Assembly: GCA_902797705.1 (NCBI GenBank)
Contig: CADBTX010000229.1
Location: forward strand, 1-14,038
Source of the DNA: an uncultured Lachnospiraceae bacterium
GTDB lineage: Bacteria > Bacillota > Clostridia > Lachnospirales > Lachnospiraceae
Length of the DNA stretch: 14,038 bases
Direction of reading: 5' to 3'
The notes below the pieces were generated by a model. The model was not told where the DNA came from, did no database searches, and saw nothing but the letters and a program-made list of their open reading frames with translations. The translations under genes were made by a program, and so were the position numbers. Every line of letters starts with the position of its first letter. The first letter of the stretch is position 1. Shown here piece by piece: positions 7,073 to 14,038 of the stretch.

Positions 7073-7725
7073 TTGAGCACCTTCTTGTAGTACTTTGTGT
7101 TTTCGGCAATATCGCCCTCAAATATGGAGGATCCCATGACTATCACATTGGCACCGGCATTCATGACCGTCTTTATGGTCTCCCGGTTTATGCCCCCGTC
7201 CACCTCTATGTCCAGATCCGGCTTTAATTCCCGGGTCCTGTTCCTCAGCTCCTTTATCTTGCCCGTACATTCATCCATGTACTTCTGGCCTCCGAAGCCC
7301 GGGCGAACGGTCATGATAAGGACCATATCCACTCTTTTTATGATCTCATCGCTGAGATCCGATACCGGCGTCTCGGGGCTTATTGCTATCCCCGCCCTTT
7401 TTCCCGCATCTCTTATGAGTCCGATGACACGTAAGGGATCCTTTGCTGCTTCCAGATGAAAGGTGATGCCATCGGCTCCGCAGTCGGAGAAGGTCCGGAT
7501 ATACCGCTCCGGATTCACTATCATCAGATGAACGTCAAAAAACAAGCGGCTTTTTTTCCTGATGGACTTTATCACCGGCATACCGAAAGAAATACTCGGT
7601 ACAAAACTCCCGTCCATAACGTCCACATGGAGATAGTCCGCTCCCTCTTTTTCAACGCATTCGATTTCGTTTCCAAGCCTGGTAAAATCCGCTGCCAGTA
7701 TAGAAGGCGATAACTTATATCTCAT
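7069..7725 (-). CDS. rpe: Ribulose-phosphate 3-epimerase
   Basis: A 218-residue TIM-barrel enzyme of the pentose phosphate pathway that interconverts ribulose 5-phosphate and xylulose 5-phosphate, cytoplasmic. Visible hallmarks are [10 protein letters not shown] at 5-14, [17 protein letters not shown] at 32-48 (metal ligands His33, Asp35), DVHLM with His66, PGFGGQ at 142-147, EVDGGI with the catalytic Asp176, and MGSSIF at 197-202 for phosphate binding. Length is normal. The usual Asn or Glu before PGFGGQ is Arg141 here. It starts 6 bp after the rsgA stop and overlaps the FAD gene by 4 bp. The rsgA-rpe neighbourhood is common in Firmicutes. Confidence 0.97.
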   Translation of the reverse strand: MRYKLSPSILAADFTRLGNEIECVEKEGADYLHVDVMDGSFVPSISFGMPVIKSIRKKSRLFFDVHLMIVNPERYIRTFSDCGADGITFHLEAAKDPLRVIGLIRDAGKRAGIAISPETPVSDLSDEIIKRVDMVLIMTVRPGFGGQKYMDECTGKIKELRNRTRELKPDLDIEVDGGINRETIKTVMNAGANVIVMGSSIFEGDIAENTKYYKKVLK

Positions 7726-7731
7726 CCCTTG

Positions 7732-8652
7732 TCAGGTATATCTCCTTTTTTCAGATAATTCATTATAAAAAAGAACATAGGACTCATACCTCTCCCTGGG
7801 TATGATCCCTTCGGAAAGCCCGGCTTTCACGCCGCAGTCCGGCTCATTGATATGTGAGCACCCCGTAAAATAACATTCGTTTCGATATTTATCAAATTCC
7901 GGAAACAGGCTGTCCAGAGATCTTCCCTGAAAATCCGGAAGCTCCAGCGAAGAAAAGCCCGGAGTATCTATGATGTAGGAATCCTCCTCTATGCGTATAA
8001 GCTCCGTATGCCTTGTAGTCTGCTTTCCCCTGCCGATCTTACGGCTTAAGTCCCCGGTCTCCATGATCTCACGTCCGGAGATCAGATTGATCAGCGAGGA
8101 TTTTCCCGCTCCGGAAGGCCCCGCCACAGTGGTGAGCTTTCCCTTAAGAAACGACCTTACTTCATCTATCCCGGTTTCATCAACTGTGCTGCTGAAGATA
8201 AGCTCCACTCCCGCATCCCTGTATATCTCACGGAAGCGCTCTGCTTCATCTCCCACACTGAGATCATCCTTATTGAAGTCCAGTATCACGGGGATATCCC
8301 TGACCCTCATCTGCAAAAGGAAGCGGTCCAGAAGATCCAGCGCCGGCTCAGGGGTATGGACAGCAAATATTACAAGAGCCTGATCCACATTGGCGACCTG
8401 GGGTCTTTTAAGCCGGTTCTTCCTCGGCAGGACCTCAGTCACATAGCCTTCCACATCATCCGTCTCTGTGAGTTCAAAGACCACCCTGTCCCCCACCAGG
8501 GGAGAGATCCCCTTTTTTCTGAATAAGCCCTTTGCCCTGCATTGATAGGCTTCTTCGGAATAGGAGAAGGGGATATCCGTTTTTTCGCCCTTGTCCGGTC
8601 TTACGTAATAGAACCCGGACATGGCTTTTATTATCTGTCCCTTATATGCCAT
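7732..8652 (-). CDS. rsgA: Ribosome small-subunit-dependent GTPase A
   Basis: A circularly permuted GTPase (306 residues from the ATG) that helps late maturation of the 30S ribosomal subunit. The N-terminal OB-fold region carries KGQIIKAMSGFYYV. GTPase motifs follow in permuted order (numbered from the GTG three bases upstream): G4 FNKDD at 127-131, G1 GPSGAGKSSLIN at 179-190, G2 KQTTRHTEL at 211-219, and G3 DTPGF at 230-234. The zinc-binding tail has Cys261, Cys266, His268 and Cys274 (CYFTGCSHINEPDC). I chose the ATG at 8652, which overlaps the prkC stop by one base (TGATG) and gives the family's usual start. The GTG at 8655 would add one residue. A GGCGGAG sits close before the start, so coupling to prkC translation is likely. 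Confidence 0.95.
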   Translation of the reverse strand: MAYKGQIIKAMSGFYYVRPDKGEKTDIPFSYSEEAYQCRAKGLFRKKGISPLVGDRVVFELTETDDVEGYVTEVLPRKNRLKRPQVANVDQALVIFAVHTPEPALDLLDRFLLQMRVRDIPVILDFNKDDLSVGDEAERFREIYRDAGVELIFSSTVDETGIDEVRSFLKGKLTTVAGPSGAGKSSLINLISGREIMETGDLSRKIGRGKQTTRHTELIRIEEDSYIIDTPGFSSLELPDFQGRSLDSLFPEFDKYRNECYFTGCSHINEPDCGVKAGLSEGIIPRERYESYVLFYNELSEKRRYT

Positions 8653-11009
8653 CACTCCGCCGTAAAGTTCACAACCTGAGTCACAGTCTGGGGTGTTTCC
8701 TTGGTTTCCTTCACTATCTGACCCGTATCCGCTTCATACTCCACTTCCTGATAGGAGGAATATGTAATAGCCATGACTCCTGAAGGAGCCAGGGTTCCTG
8801 TAATCGTCACAGGCACAGGGAAGGAGGTTACAGCCTGGGAATAAAGAACCGAATTATCCACACTCGAGGTAACGGTGATCTGGGCCGGAGTGCCGTCGGT
8901 ATAACCGTTTGGCGCCGCCACATTGAAGGTGCCGCCGTATGTCCCGGGACCTTTGCTGACGGTAAAGCTTACGCTGGTGGTATCTCCCACAGTTGCTCCC
9001 GCTTCCGGAGTCTGGGATATTACCACACCCGCTGCCACAGTTGATGAATTCTCCTCCAGAACCTCACCGAAGGAGATATCTGTAGCAGCCAGGGCCGCCT
9101 TTGCCGCGATCTCCGTCAGTCCCACAAGGTTCGGAACGGTCTTGTTCGCGCTCTCGGCTCCCGTACTTATGACTATTATTATGGAACTGCCCTCTTCGGC
9201 CTGTCCGCCTCCGGCAGGGTTCTGTGAAACCACGTTTCCTGCAGCGACCTCACTGCTGCCGGATTCATTTTCCACAACATTAAAGCCGGCGCTTTCAAGC
9301 TTCACCCGGGCCTCCGCCTTTGAGAGTCCGGTCACATCGGGTACCGTTACCCCGTCTTCTCCCGTACTTACGGAAAGGATCACGGTACTGCCCTGATCCA
9401 CCTCGTCTCCGGGATTTATTATGTTCCCATCCTCATCGCTCACGGAGATAACACAGCCCTTTTCCACGTCGGAGGAAGGCCTGTTCTCGCTTGTTACCAC
9501 GAGCCCCAGAGCGGTGAGTTTTGTCTTGGCATCGGCAAAGACGATCCCCCTCACATCCGCCATGGTCACCTTTTCACCGTTTGACTCATCCTCGGTGTAA
9601 AGTTCCGTGGAGGAATCCTCTGAGGGGACCGAACTTAATAGTCCGCTGTATTTCCTGACAAAAACTATGATTATGACAATGAGTATGATGACGGCGATCA
9701 CCGCAAGGGCAGTCATCATGGTCTGCATCCCGGGATCCATCTCGTCGATATCGTCCTCATCCTCATCATCTTCTTCACTGAAACGGCGTTTCCTGCTCTT
9801 TTCCCTGACGACTCTCTCCTTCTTCTCGGCACGGACTCTTTCCGTCCTCTTGTCGTCTCTGGAGTTTCCGCCTCCGAAAAGGCCCACCTTTTTCCTGGCG
9901 GCCTTCGCGGTCTTTTTCTGAACGGGTTTGCTTTCCTTTCTTGTGCTCTTCCGTCTTTCTTTTCTTACAGGTGTATCCTCGTAATCCTCTTCCTCGTAGT
10001 CATCCCCGAAATCCTCATCCCTGTCCCGCTTCCTCTCCTTCCTTGAAACGGCGTAGGCCTTCAGCATATCGTCATTAAGGTCAACGGAACCGGTCTGCCT
10101 CTTGATATCCTCGGTTTCCTTATCCGTAACGAGCTTGGTGGAACCACCTGCTATATCCTCGCTTCCGATACGCTTAACGAAATTTTCGTCAGGATTCGTA
10201 AGTGACTTCTTAAGATCTGCCGTCAATTCCGTCATGGTACTGTAGCGTCTGTCGGGATTCTTTTCGGTACACTTATATATGATCTGCTGGACGCTGACAG
10301 GTATATCATCCACATAATCCCTGGGGTCCGGCATAGGCTCCTGTATCTGCTTTATTGCAATGGAAACCGTGGTCTCCCCGTCAAAGGGAACCCTTCCCGT
10401 CACCATTTCAAAGAGCACGATACCAAGTGAATAGATATCGCTCTTTTCGTCGGAATAGCCTCCTCTCGCCTGTTCCGGAGAGGTATAGTGCACGCTGCCC
10501 ATGACATTGGATGTGATGGTGTCGCTTGTGGCGGCTCTCGCTATGCCGAAATCAGTGACCTTTACCTTTCCCTCTTTGGAAATGATGATATTCTGGGGCT
10601 TTACATCCCTGTGGATAACATGATTCAGATGGGCGGCTTCCAGTCCCATTGAAACCTGTATGGTGATGCTCACCGCTTCCTTAACGGAAAGACGGAGCTT
10701 CTTCTCGATGTAATGCTTAAGGGTGATGCCCTCCACCAGCTCCATCACTATGTAATAGAGACCCTCCTGCTGGCCGACGTCATAGACATTGACTATGTTG
10801 GGATGGATAAGGGCAGCCGCAGACTGAGCCTCCGTGCGGAACTTCGCAACGAAATTCCTGTCCTCCGAAAACTCACTCTTTAATACCTTTACGGCAACAA
10901 AACGATCCAGCCGGTGATCCTTCGCCTTATAGACGTCACTCATCCCGCCTGCACCGATCTTGCTTATTATCTCATAGCGCTCTCCTAAGAGCATTCCTTC
11001 TCTCAACAT
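8652..11009 (-). CDS. prkC: PASTA-domain serine/threonine protein kinase
   Basis: A 785-residue membrane kinase that senses cell-wall fragments and phosphorylates cytoplasmic targets. Kinase domain 12-272: Gly-rich loop IGAGGMSDVY at 18-27, Lys41 in VAVK, HRDVKPQN at 133-140, DFGIARA at 153-159, and an activation segment with Thr161, Thr164, Thr166 and Thr176 before SPEQARG. Residues 273-428 are a long linker with alternating Arg/Lys- and Asp/Glu-rich blocks. One transmembrane helix spans about 431-451. Three extracellular PASTA repeats follow at about 478-548, 552-616 and 622-687. Residues 690-785 are an extra C-terminal region, Thr/Val/Tyr-rich and beta-like, that I do not recognise. It starts 3 bp after stp with GGGGTG as a weak ribosome site, next to its presumed phosphatase partner. 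The symbol follows the Bacillus naming (also Stk1/PknB). Confidence 0.95.
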   Translation of the reverse strand: MLREGMLLGERYEIISKIGAGGMSDVYKAKDHRLDRFVAVKVLKSEFSEDRNFVAKFRTEAQSAAALIHPNIVNVYDVGQQEGLYYIVMELVEGITLKHYIEKKLRLSVKEAVSITIQVSMGLEAAHLNHVIHRDVKPQNIIISKEGKVKVTDFGIARAATSDTITSNVMGSVHYTSPEQARGGYSDEKSDIYSLGIVLFEMVTGRVPFDGETTVSIAIKQIQEPMPDPRDYVDDIPVSVQQIIYKCTEKNPDRRYSTMTELTADLKKSLTNPDENFVKRIGSEDIAGGSTKLVTDKETEDIKRQTGSVDLNDDMLKAYAVSRKERKRDRDEDFGDDYEEEDYEDTPVRKERRKSTRKESKPVQKKTAKAARKKVGLFGGGNSRDDKRTERVRAEKKERVVREKSRKRRFSEEDDEDEDDIDEMDPGMQTMMTALAVIAVIILIVIIIVFVRKYSGLLSSVPSEDSSTELYTEDESNGEKVTMADVRGIVFADAKTKLTALGLVVTSENRPSSDVEKGCVISVSDEDGNIINPGDEVDQGSTVILSVSTGEDGVTVPDVTGLSKAEARVKLESAGFNVVENESGSSEVAAGNVVSQNPAGGGQAEEGSSIIIVISTGAESANKTVPNLVGLTEIAAKAALAATDISFGEVLEENSSTVAAGVVISQTPEAGATVGDTTSVSFTVSKGPGTYGGTFNVAAPNGYTDGTPAQITVTSSVDNSVLYSQAVTSFPVPVTITGTLAPSGVMAITYSSYQEVEYEADTGQIVKETKETPQTVTQVVNFTAE

Positions 11010-11012
11010 AAT

Positions 11013-11753
11013 TTACACCCCGGCCTCCGCATACGGTTCGATGACGATAACGCCTATATTATCCCTGCCTCCGTTCTCATTGGCAGCCTTGATAAGGGCG
11101 TATACCATTCCGGCAACGTCACTCTCTCCATCGATGATCATGCGTATGTCCTGATCCTCCACCATATTCGAAAGCCCGTCAGTACACATCAGTATCCGGT
11201 CCCCTTCCTTAAGATGCATGTCAAAAAAGTCGATCTTAAGATCAGTGGCCGCTCCGATTGCACGCGTTATTATATTTTTATCAGGATGAACCCTGGCTTC
11301 CTCCTTGTCGATCCTTCCGGCCATTACCATTTCTTCCACAAGGGAATGGTCTCTGGTTATCTGAACAATATCCTCATTCACCAGATACAGCCTGCTGTCC
11401 CCCACATTTGCCACATAGATGTAGTCATCTGCTATGGTGGCTGCCACTATGGTGGTACCCATACCCTCATATTCAGGCTTTTTTCCGGCCTCCTTTATCA
11501 GGGCCACATTTGCCTTCTCTATGGCATCTCTCAATATCTTGATAGGGGAAGTGAGACCCGACTCCTTTACGCAGTCAACCACATAACGGGTCGTAAAAGA
11601 AGAAGCATAGTCACCGGCGGCATGACCACCCATGCCGTCTGCCACTATAAATAAATTGGGAAGATTTCCCACCGGATTCTCCGATGAGAAAACATAATCC
11701 TGATTGATCTGTCGCTTTCTGCCCACGTCAGTAGCGGAAAAGGTCTTAAACAT
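11013..11753 (-). CDS. stp: PP2C-family serine/threonine protein phosphatase (Stp/PrpC)
   Basis: A 246-residue metal-dependent phosphatase that removes phosphate from PrkC and PrkC targets in the cytoplasm. PP2C motifs are intact: GRKRQINQDY (Asp19), VADGMGGHAAGDYAS (Asp39, Gly40), GTTIVAA, NVGDSRLYL at 117-124, DHSLV at 135-139, CTDGLSNMVED (Asp192) and GGRDNIGVIV (Asp231). Its length is typical of bacterial Stp (about 245). The start overlaps the rlmN stop by 8 bp and is preceded by GGAGG inside rlmN, indicating translational coupling. The kinase gene begins 3 bp after its stop. Known also as prpC in Bacillus. Confidence 0.96.
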   Translation of the reverse strand: MFKTFSATDVGRKRQINQDYVFSSENPVGNLPNLFIVADGMGGHAAGDYASSFTTRYVVDCVKESGLTSPIKILRDAIEKANVALIKEAGKKPEYEGMGTTIVAATIADDYIYVANVGDSRLYLVNEDIVQITRDHSLVEEMVMAGRIDKEEARVHPDKNIITRAIGAATDLKIDFFDMHLKEGDRILMCTDGLSNMVEDQDIRMIIDGESDVAGMVYALIKAANENGGRDNIGVIVIEPYAEAGV

Positions 11754-12786
11754 TTAAAACATCCTCCAGGTGCTTCCGCCTCAGTTGTCCGCAGGCACCG
11801 TCTATATCTCTGCCCATTTCTCTCCTAATAGTAACATTTATTCCGTTTTTTTCAAGTTTAGTTTTGAAGGCCTCCACCGCCCTGTCCGTACTGGGCTTAA
11901 GTCCGCGCTCCCTCACGGGGTTTACCGGGATCAGGTTCACATGGCAGTTTAAGCCCCGTAAAAGAGAGGACAGTTCCAAAGCATCCTCATTCAGATCGTT
12001 AAATCCCTTTGTAAGGGCGTATTCAAAGGTTATCCTTCTTCCGGTCCTGTCAAAATAGTATCTCACGGCATCCATCAGCTCTTCTATGGAGTATCTCTCG
12101 GCGACAGGCATAAGTTCCTTCCGCTTTTTATCATTGGGAGCATGAAGGGATATGGCCAGGCCTATCTTAAGTTTTTCATCCGCAAGCCTTCTGATCTCCG
12201 GCACCAGGCCGCAGGTACTGACCGTGATATGCCGCTCTCCGATATTAAGGCCTTTTTCGTCGTTTATGATCTCGATGAATCTTAAAAGGCTGTCATAATT
12301 AGCCAGAGGCTCCCCGCTTCCCATGATGACGATATTTGAAATGCTCCTCCCCGTTATCCTTATGATGGAATAAACCTGGTCAAGCATTTCCGAGGGTTTA
12401 AGGCTCCTTACGCAGCCGTCAAGAGTGGAGGCGCAGAAGCGGCAGCCCATTCCGCAGCCCACCTGGGAGGATATGCATACACTGTCCCAGTCCCTGTACC
12501 TCATAAGGACTGATTCGATGACGTTCCCGTCACCCAGGGCAAAAAGGAACTTCTGTGTACCGTCTTCCTTCGATGTCTGGACATCCACAGCCCGTAACGA
12601 GGTATATTCCGTTTCCTCTCTGATGATACGCTTAAGGGATCCGGGGATATTGCTCATCTTCTCCGGACTGTCGGCAAGCGAGCGGTGCATCCAGGAAAAA
12701 AGCTGGTCCGAACGGTATTTTTTCTCCCCTTTTTCCAGTATGAACTCTGTCAGTTCTGCTCTGTTTAAGGATTTGATATCTGTCAT
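11746..12786 (-). CDS. rlmN: Dual-specificity 23S rRNA/tRNA adenine-C2 methyltransferase
   Basis: A 346-residue radical-SAM enzyme that makes 2-methyladenosine in 23S rRNA (A2503 in E. coli numbering) and in some tRNAs. The 4Fe-4S ligands are Cys111, Cys115 and Cys118 in CGMGCRFCAS. The second conserved cysteine that forms the methylated intermediate is Cys332 in DIDGACGQL. GSGEPLANYD at 156-165 corresponds to the family's GMGEPLAN, with Ser for Met. ISLHAPND and LIPVNPV are also family-typical. Length is normal. The ATG at 12786 has no clear Shine-Dalgarno sequence. One copy of a repeated motif (read in the gene's direction GGTTAACATAA) lies directly before it. The gene heads a tightly packed run ending at the FAD oxidoreductase and is separated from rsmB by 144 bp. 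Confidence 0.96.
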   Translation of the reverse strand: MTDIKSLNRAELTEFILEKGEKKYRSDQLFSWMHRSLADSPEKMSNIPGSLKRIIREETEYTSLRAVDVQTSKEDGTQKFLFALGDGNVIESVLMRYRDWDSVCISSQVGCGMGCRFCASTLDGCVRSLKPSEMLDQVYSIIRITGRSISNIVIMGSGEPLANYDSLLRFIEIINDEKGLNIGERHITVSTCGLVPEIRRLADEKLKIGLAISLHAPNDKKRKELMPVAERYSIEELMDAVRYYFDRTGRRITFEYALTKGFNDLNEDALELSSLLRGLNCHVNLIPVNPVRERGLKPSTDRAVEAFKTKLEKNGINVTIRREMGRDIDGACGQLRRKHLEDVLNV

Positions 12787-12788
12787 AT

Positions 12789-12880
12789 TTATGTTAACCC
12801 AACATTTTGTGTGTCAATAGTTATGTCAATCCGATTTTATGTTAACCATATTCCGGTGGCGTTTTTATGTTATGTTAACC
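12789..12880 (-). repeat. Three direct copies of an 11-bp motif upstream of rlmN
   Basis: TTATGTTAACC occurs at 12789-12799, 12837-12847 and 12870-12880. Read in the direction of rlmN it is GGTTAACATAA, with a palindromic GTTAAC core. A degenerate version, TTATGTCAATCC, lies at 12821-12832, giving start intervals of 32, 16 and 33. The copy nearest the gene covers the place where a ribosome site should be. Possible roles are binding sites for a regulator or elements of the mRNA leader. No known factor is assigned. Confidence 0.5.
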
Positions 12881-12895
12881 TATATCCTGTATATG

Positions 12896-12918
12896 TTTAC
12901 ATAATATTATTATGTAAA
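12896..12918. promoter_or_regulatory. Perfect 10-bp palindrome, operator-like, over a possible promoter
   Basis: TTTACATAAT and ATTATGTAAA are perfect inverted copies separated by 3 bases. On the minus strand, CATAAT inside the palindrome matches the -10 consensus at 5 of 6 bases and lies 16 bases after TTGTAA, a 4 of 6 match to a -35 box. This could be the promoter of rlmN and the genes after it, with the palindrome as operator. The hairpin has no following T-run on the minus strand, so it is not a typical terminator for rsmB. Confidence 0.4.
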
Positions 12919-12929
12919 AAATTTATCTG

Positions 12930-12946
12930 TTTACAACTTATGTAAA
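12930..12946. repeat. Second short inverted repeat overlapping the rsmB stop
   Basis: TTTACA and TGTAAA flank 5 bases. The right half reads TTATGTAAA, identical to the right half of the palindrome at 12896-12918. It overlaps the last codons of rsmB, so part of its sequence is constrained by coding. It could be a second site for the same factor. Confidence 0.35.
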
Positions 12947-14038
12947 TATACCCCGTAGTAGAAGCCGTCTGACTCCTCTTCTCCGGGAAGCACCAGCTTA
13001 TCCCTGATCTTTTCGAACCCGAGGCTGTCTCTTATCCACAGATCCTGATCCACAGTCTCTTCCCTGTCCACGGTGCATACGGAGAAGATAAGAGTTCCCC
13101 TGCTCTTCAGCATCTGAGCTGCATTAACAAGCATCTTTCGCTGCAGTTCCCTTAAGGACTCAAGGTCTTCCGGTCTGACCCTGTATTTAAGGTCATTTTT
13201 CCGGCCCATGACTCCGAGGCCGGAACAGGGGAGATCTGCTATGATAAGGTCATAGGCCTCCCTTTCCTCAGGAAGGATATCCTCTGCCGCAGCGTCCCGG
13301 ACGGCAGTCCTTATTATTCCAAGTCCCAGTCTCTCCCGGTTTTCCTCGATAAGGAGGCGTTTCTTCTCCGAAATATCCCTGGATTCCACGGAAAAGTCCG
13401 GGATCTTAAGGATCCTGTCCTCTCTCTCCATTATGTAGGAAAGCAGGATCTCCGCAGCATGACAGCTCTTTCCTCCGGGAGAAGCGCAGAGATCAAGTAT
13501 CCTGAAAGAAGAAGGCTTCCTTTCCCGCACTATACTCCTTATCTCGTCACCTATGGACATGGAACTTATATCCTGTACGGAGAAAAGTCCCCTCTTAAAT
13601 TCCGGAAGGGCAGTCATATCGCCGTATTCCTCTATGGAAAAGGCGTAGTCCCTGTTTTTCGCAGGTTTCAGCATAATCCCCTTTTCCCTAAGGAGAGACA
13701 GGAGTTCCGGAGGACTTACCCTGACGGTGTTTGTTCTTATGTAAACCGGCTGTCTTTTTAGGGAGTTTTCCAGTATCCCCACAGCCCTTTCCTCACCGAA
13801 ATCCTCTCTGAACTTCTCATATATCCAGCGGGGACAGGAATACCTTATATCCGCTTCTTTTATATCCTCCGGCTTAAAGCCTTCTCTTTCCACACTCCGG
13901 AGTACGGCGTTCACAAAGCCGGACAGGGTGCCCATATGTTTTTTCCTGGTGAGCTTCACCGCCTCATTTATCGCCGCATGAGCGGGGACGGAATCCAGAA
14001 AGAGTATCTGATATATGCCCATCCTCAGTATATTCCTG
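12931..14038 (-). CDS. rsmB: 16S rRNA (cytosine-C5) methyltransferase, 5' end cut by window edge
   Basis: A SAM-dependent enzyme that makes 5-methylcytosine in 16S rRNA (C967 in E. coli). The reading frame stays open through the right edge (codons before the Met at 14022 still read RNILR). The true start therefore lies outside the window, and that Met is internal. The visible part begins in the NusB-like RNA-binding domain (MGIYQILFLDSVPAHAAINEAV). It then shows the SAM motif LDLCASPGGKSCHAAE, the DLPCSGLGVMG motif with its conserved Cys, and FSVCTVDREE with the catalytic-type Cys. A complete RsmB has about 430-450 residues, so roughly 65-85 are missing. The ending YYGVYLHKL fits the family. 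Upstream fmt and other partners are expected but not visible. Confidence 0.95.
   Translation of the reverse strand, partial: RNILRMGIYQILFLDSVPAHAAINEAVKLTRKKHMGTLSGFVNAVLRSVEREGFKPEDIKEADIRYSCPRWIYEKFREDFGEERAVGILENSLKRQPVYIRTNTVRVSPPELLSLLREKGIMLKPAKNRDYAFSIEEYGDMTALPEFKRGLFSVQDISSMSIGDEIRSIVRERKPSSFRILDLCASPGGKSCHAAEILLSYIMEREDRILKIPDFSVESRDISEKKRLLIEENRERLGLGIIRTAVRDAAAEDILPEEREAYDLIIADLPCSGLGVMGRKNDLKYRVRPEDLESLRELQRKMLVNAAQMLKSRGTLIFSVCTVDREETVDQDLWIRDSLGFEKIRDKLVLPGEEESDGFYYGVYLHKL

Noticed and set aside
12812..12829. Two TTGACA boxes close upstream of rlmN on the minus strand
   Set aside because: At normal spacing, one gives a transcript start inside the gene and the other has no acceptable -10 box, so neither makes a convincing promoter.
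12896..12918. Rho-independent terminator after rsmB
   Set aside because: The palindrome is purely AT and is not followed by a T-run in the direction of rsmB transcription, so an operator-like role is more likely.
1..14038. CRISPR array, tRNA, rRNA, prophage or toxin-antitoxin genes
   Set aside because: No spaced repeat array, cloverleaf, rRNA sequence or phage-type gene was visible on either strand.

Overview
The window reads as chromosomal DNA of a Gram-positive Clostridia bacterium, most likely a member of the Lachnospiraceae (inferred, not searched). The basis is the Firmicutes-type gene order rsmB - rlmN - stp - prkC - rsgA - rpe, a PASTA-domain Ser/Thr kinase with its PP2C phosphatase, a class B sortase, and a PKTGD-type sorting signal on a surface protein rich in Glu and VSxNDA motifs. 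Nearly all the sequence is coding.

Layout. Positions 1-396 hold no convincing gene. They are dominated by a palindromic element of about 247 bp (101-347) flanked by a 9-bp direct repeat, best explained as a non-autonomous, MITE-like insertion whose plus-strand transcript would fold into one long hairpin. A single plus-strand gene follows (397-1254), a TrmH/SpoU-family RNA 2'-O-methyltransferase. Everything else is on the minus strand. It is transcribed from the right edge toward position 1260, where it meets the methyltransferase gene convergently with a 5-bp gap.

Reading the minus strand in transcription order: rsmB (16S rRNA m5C methyltransferase, 5' end cut by the window edge); a 144-bp AT-rich gap with a cluster of repeated TTATGT(T/A)AA motifs and palindromes; rlmN (23S rRNA/tRNA m2A methyltransferase, radical SAM); stp (PP2C phosphatase); prkC (PASTA kinase); rsgA (ribosome-assembly GTPase); rpe (ribulose-phosphate 3-epimerase); a FAD-dependent, UDP-galactopyranose-mutase-like oxidoreductase; gpmI (phosphoglycerate mutase); a class B sortase; and a large putative sortase substrate. 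From rlmN to the FAD protein the genes overlap or are separated by only a few bases, so they look like one operon. gpmI and the sortase/substrate pair follow after 21-39 bp gaps and may be co-transcribed.

The operon joins ribosome maturation (RsmB, RlmN, RsgA), cell-wall signalling (PrkC/Stp), central carbon metabolism (Rpe, GpmI) and envelope building (FAD enzyme, sortase, surface protein). RsgA, Stp and PrkC as neighbours is a conserved Firmicutes arrangement. The FAD enzyme, gpmI and the sortase module occupy the place where other Firmicutes often carry thiN.

The most unusual items are the long palindromic insertion, the motif cluster between rsmB and rlmN, and the surface protein, which carries an 87-residue basic tail after its membrane segment where sortase substrates normally end within a few residues.
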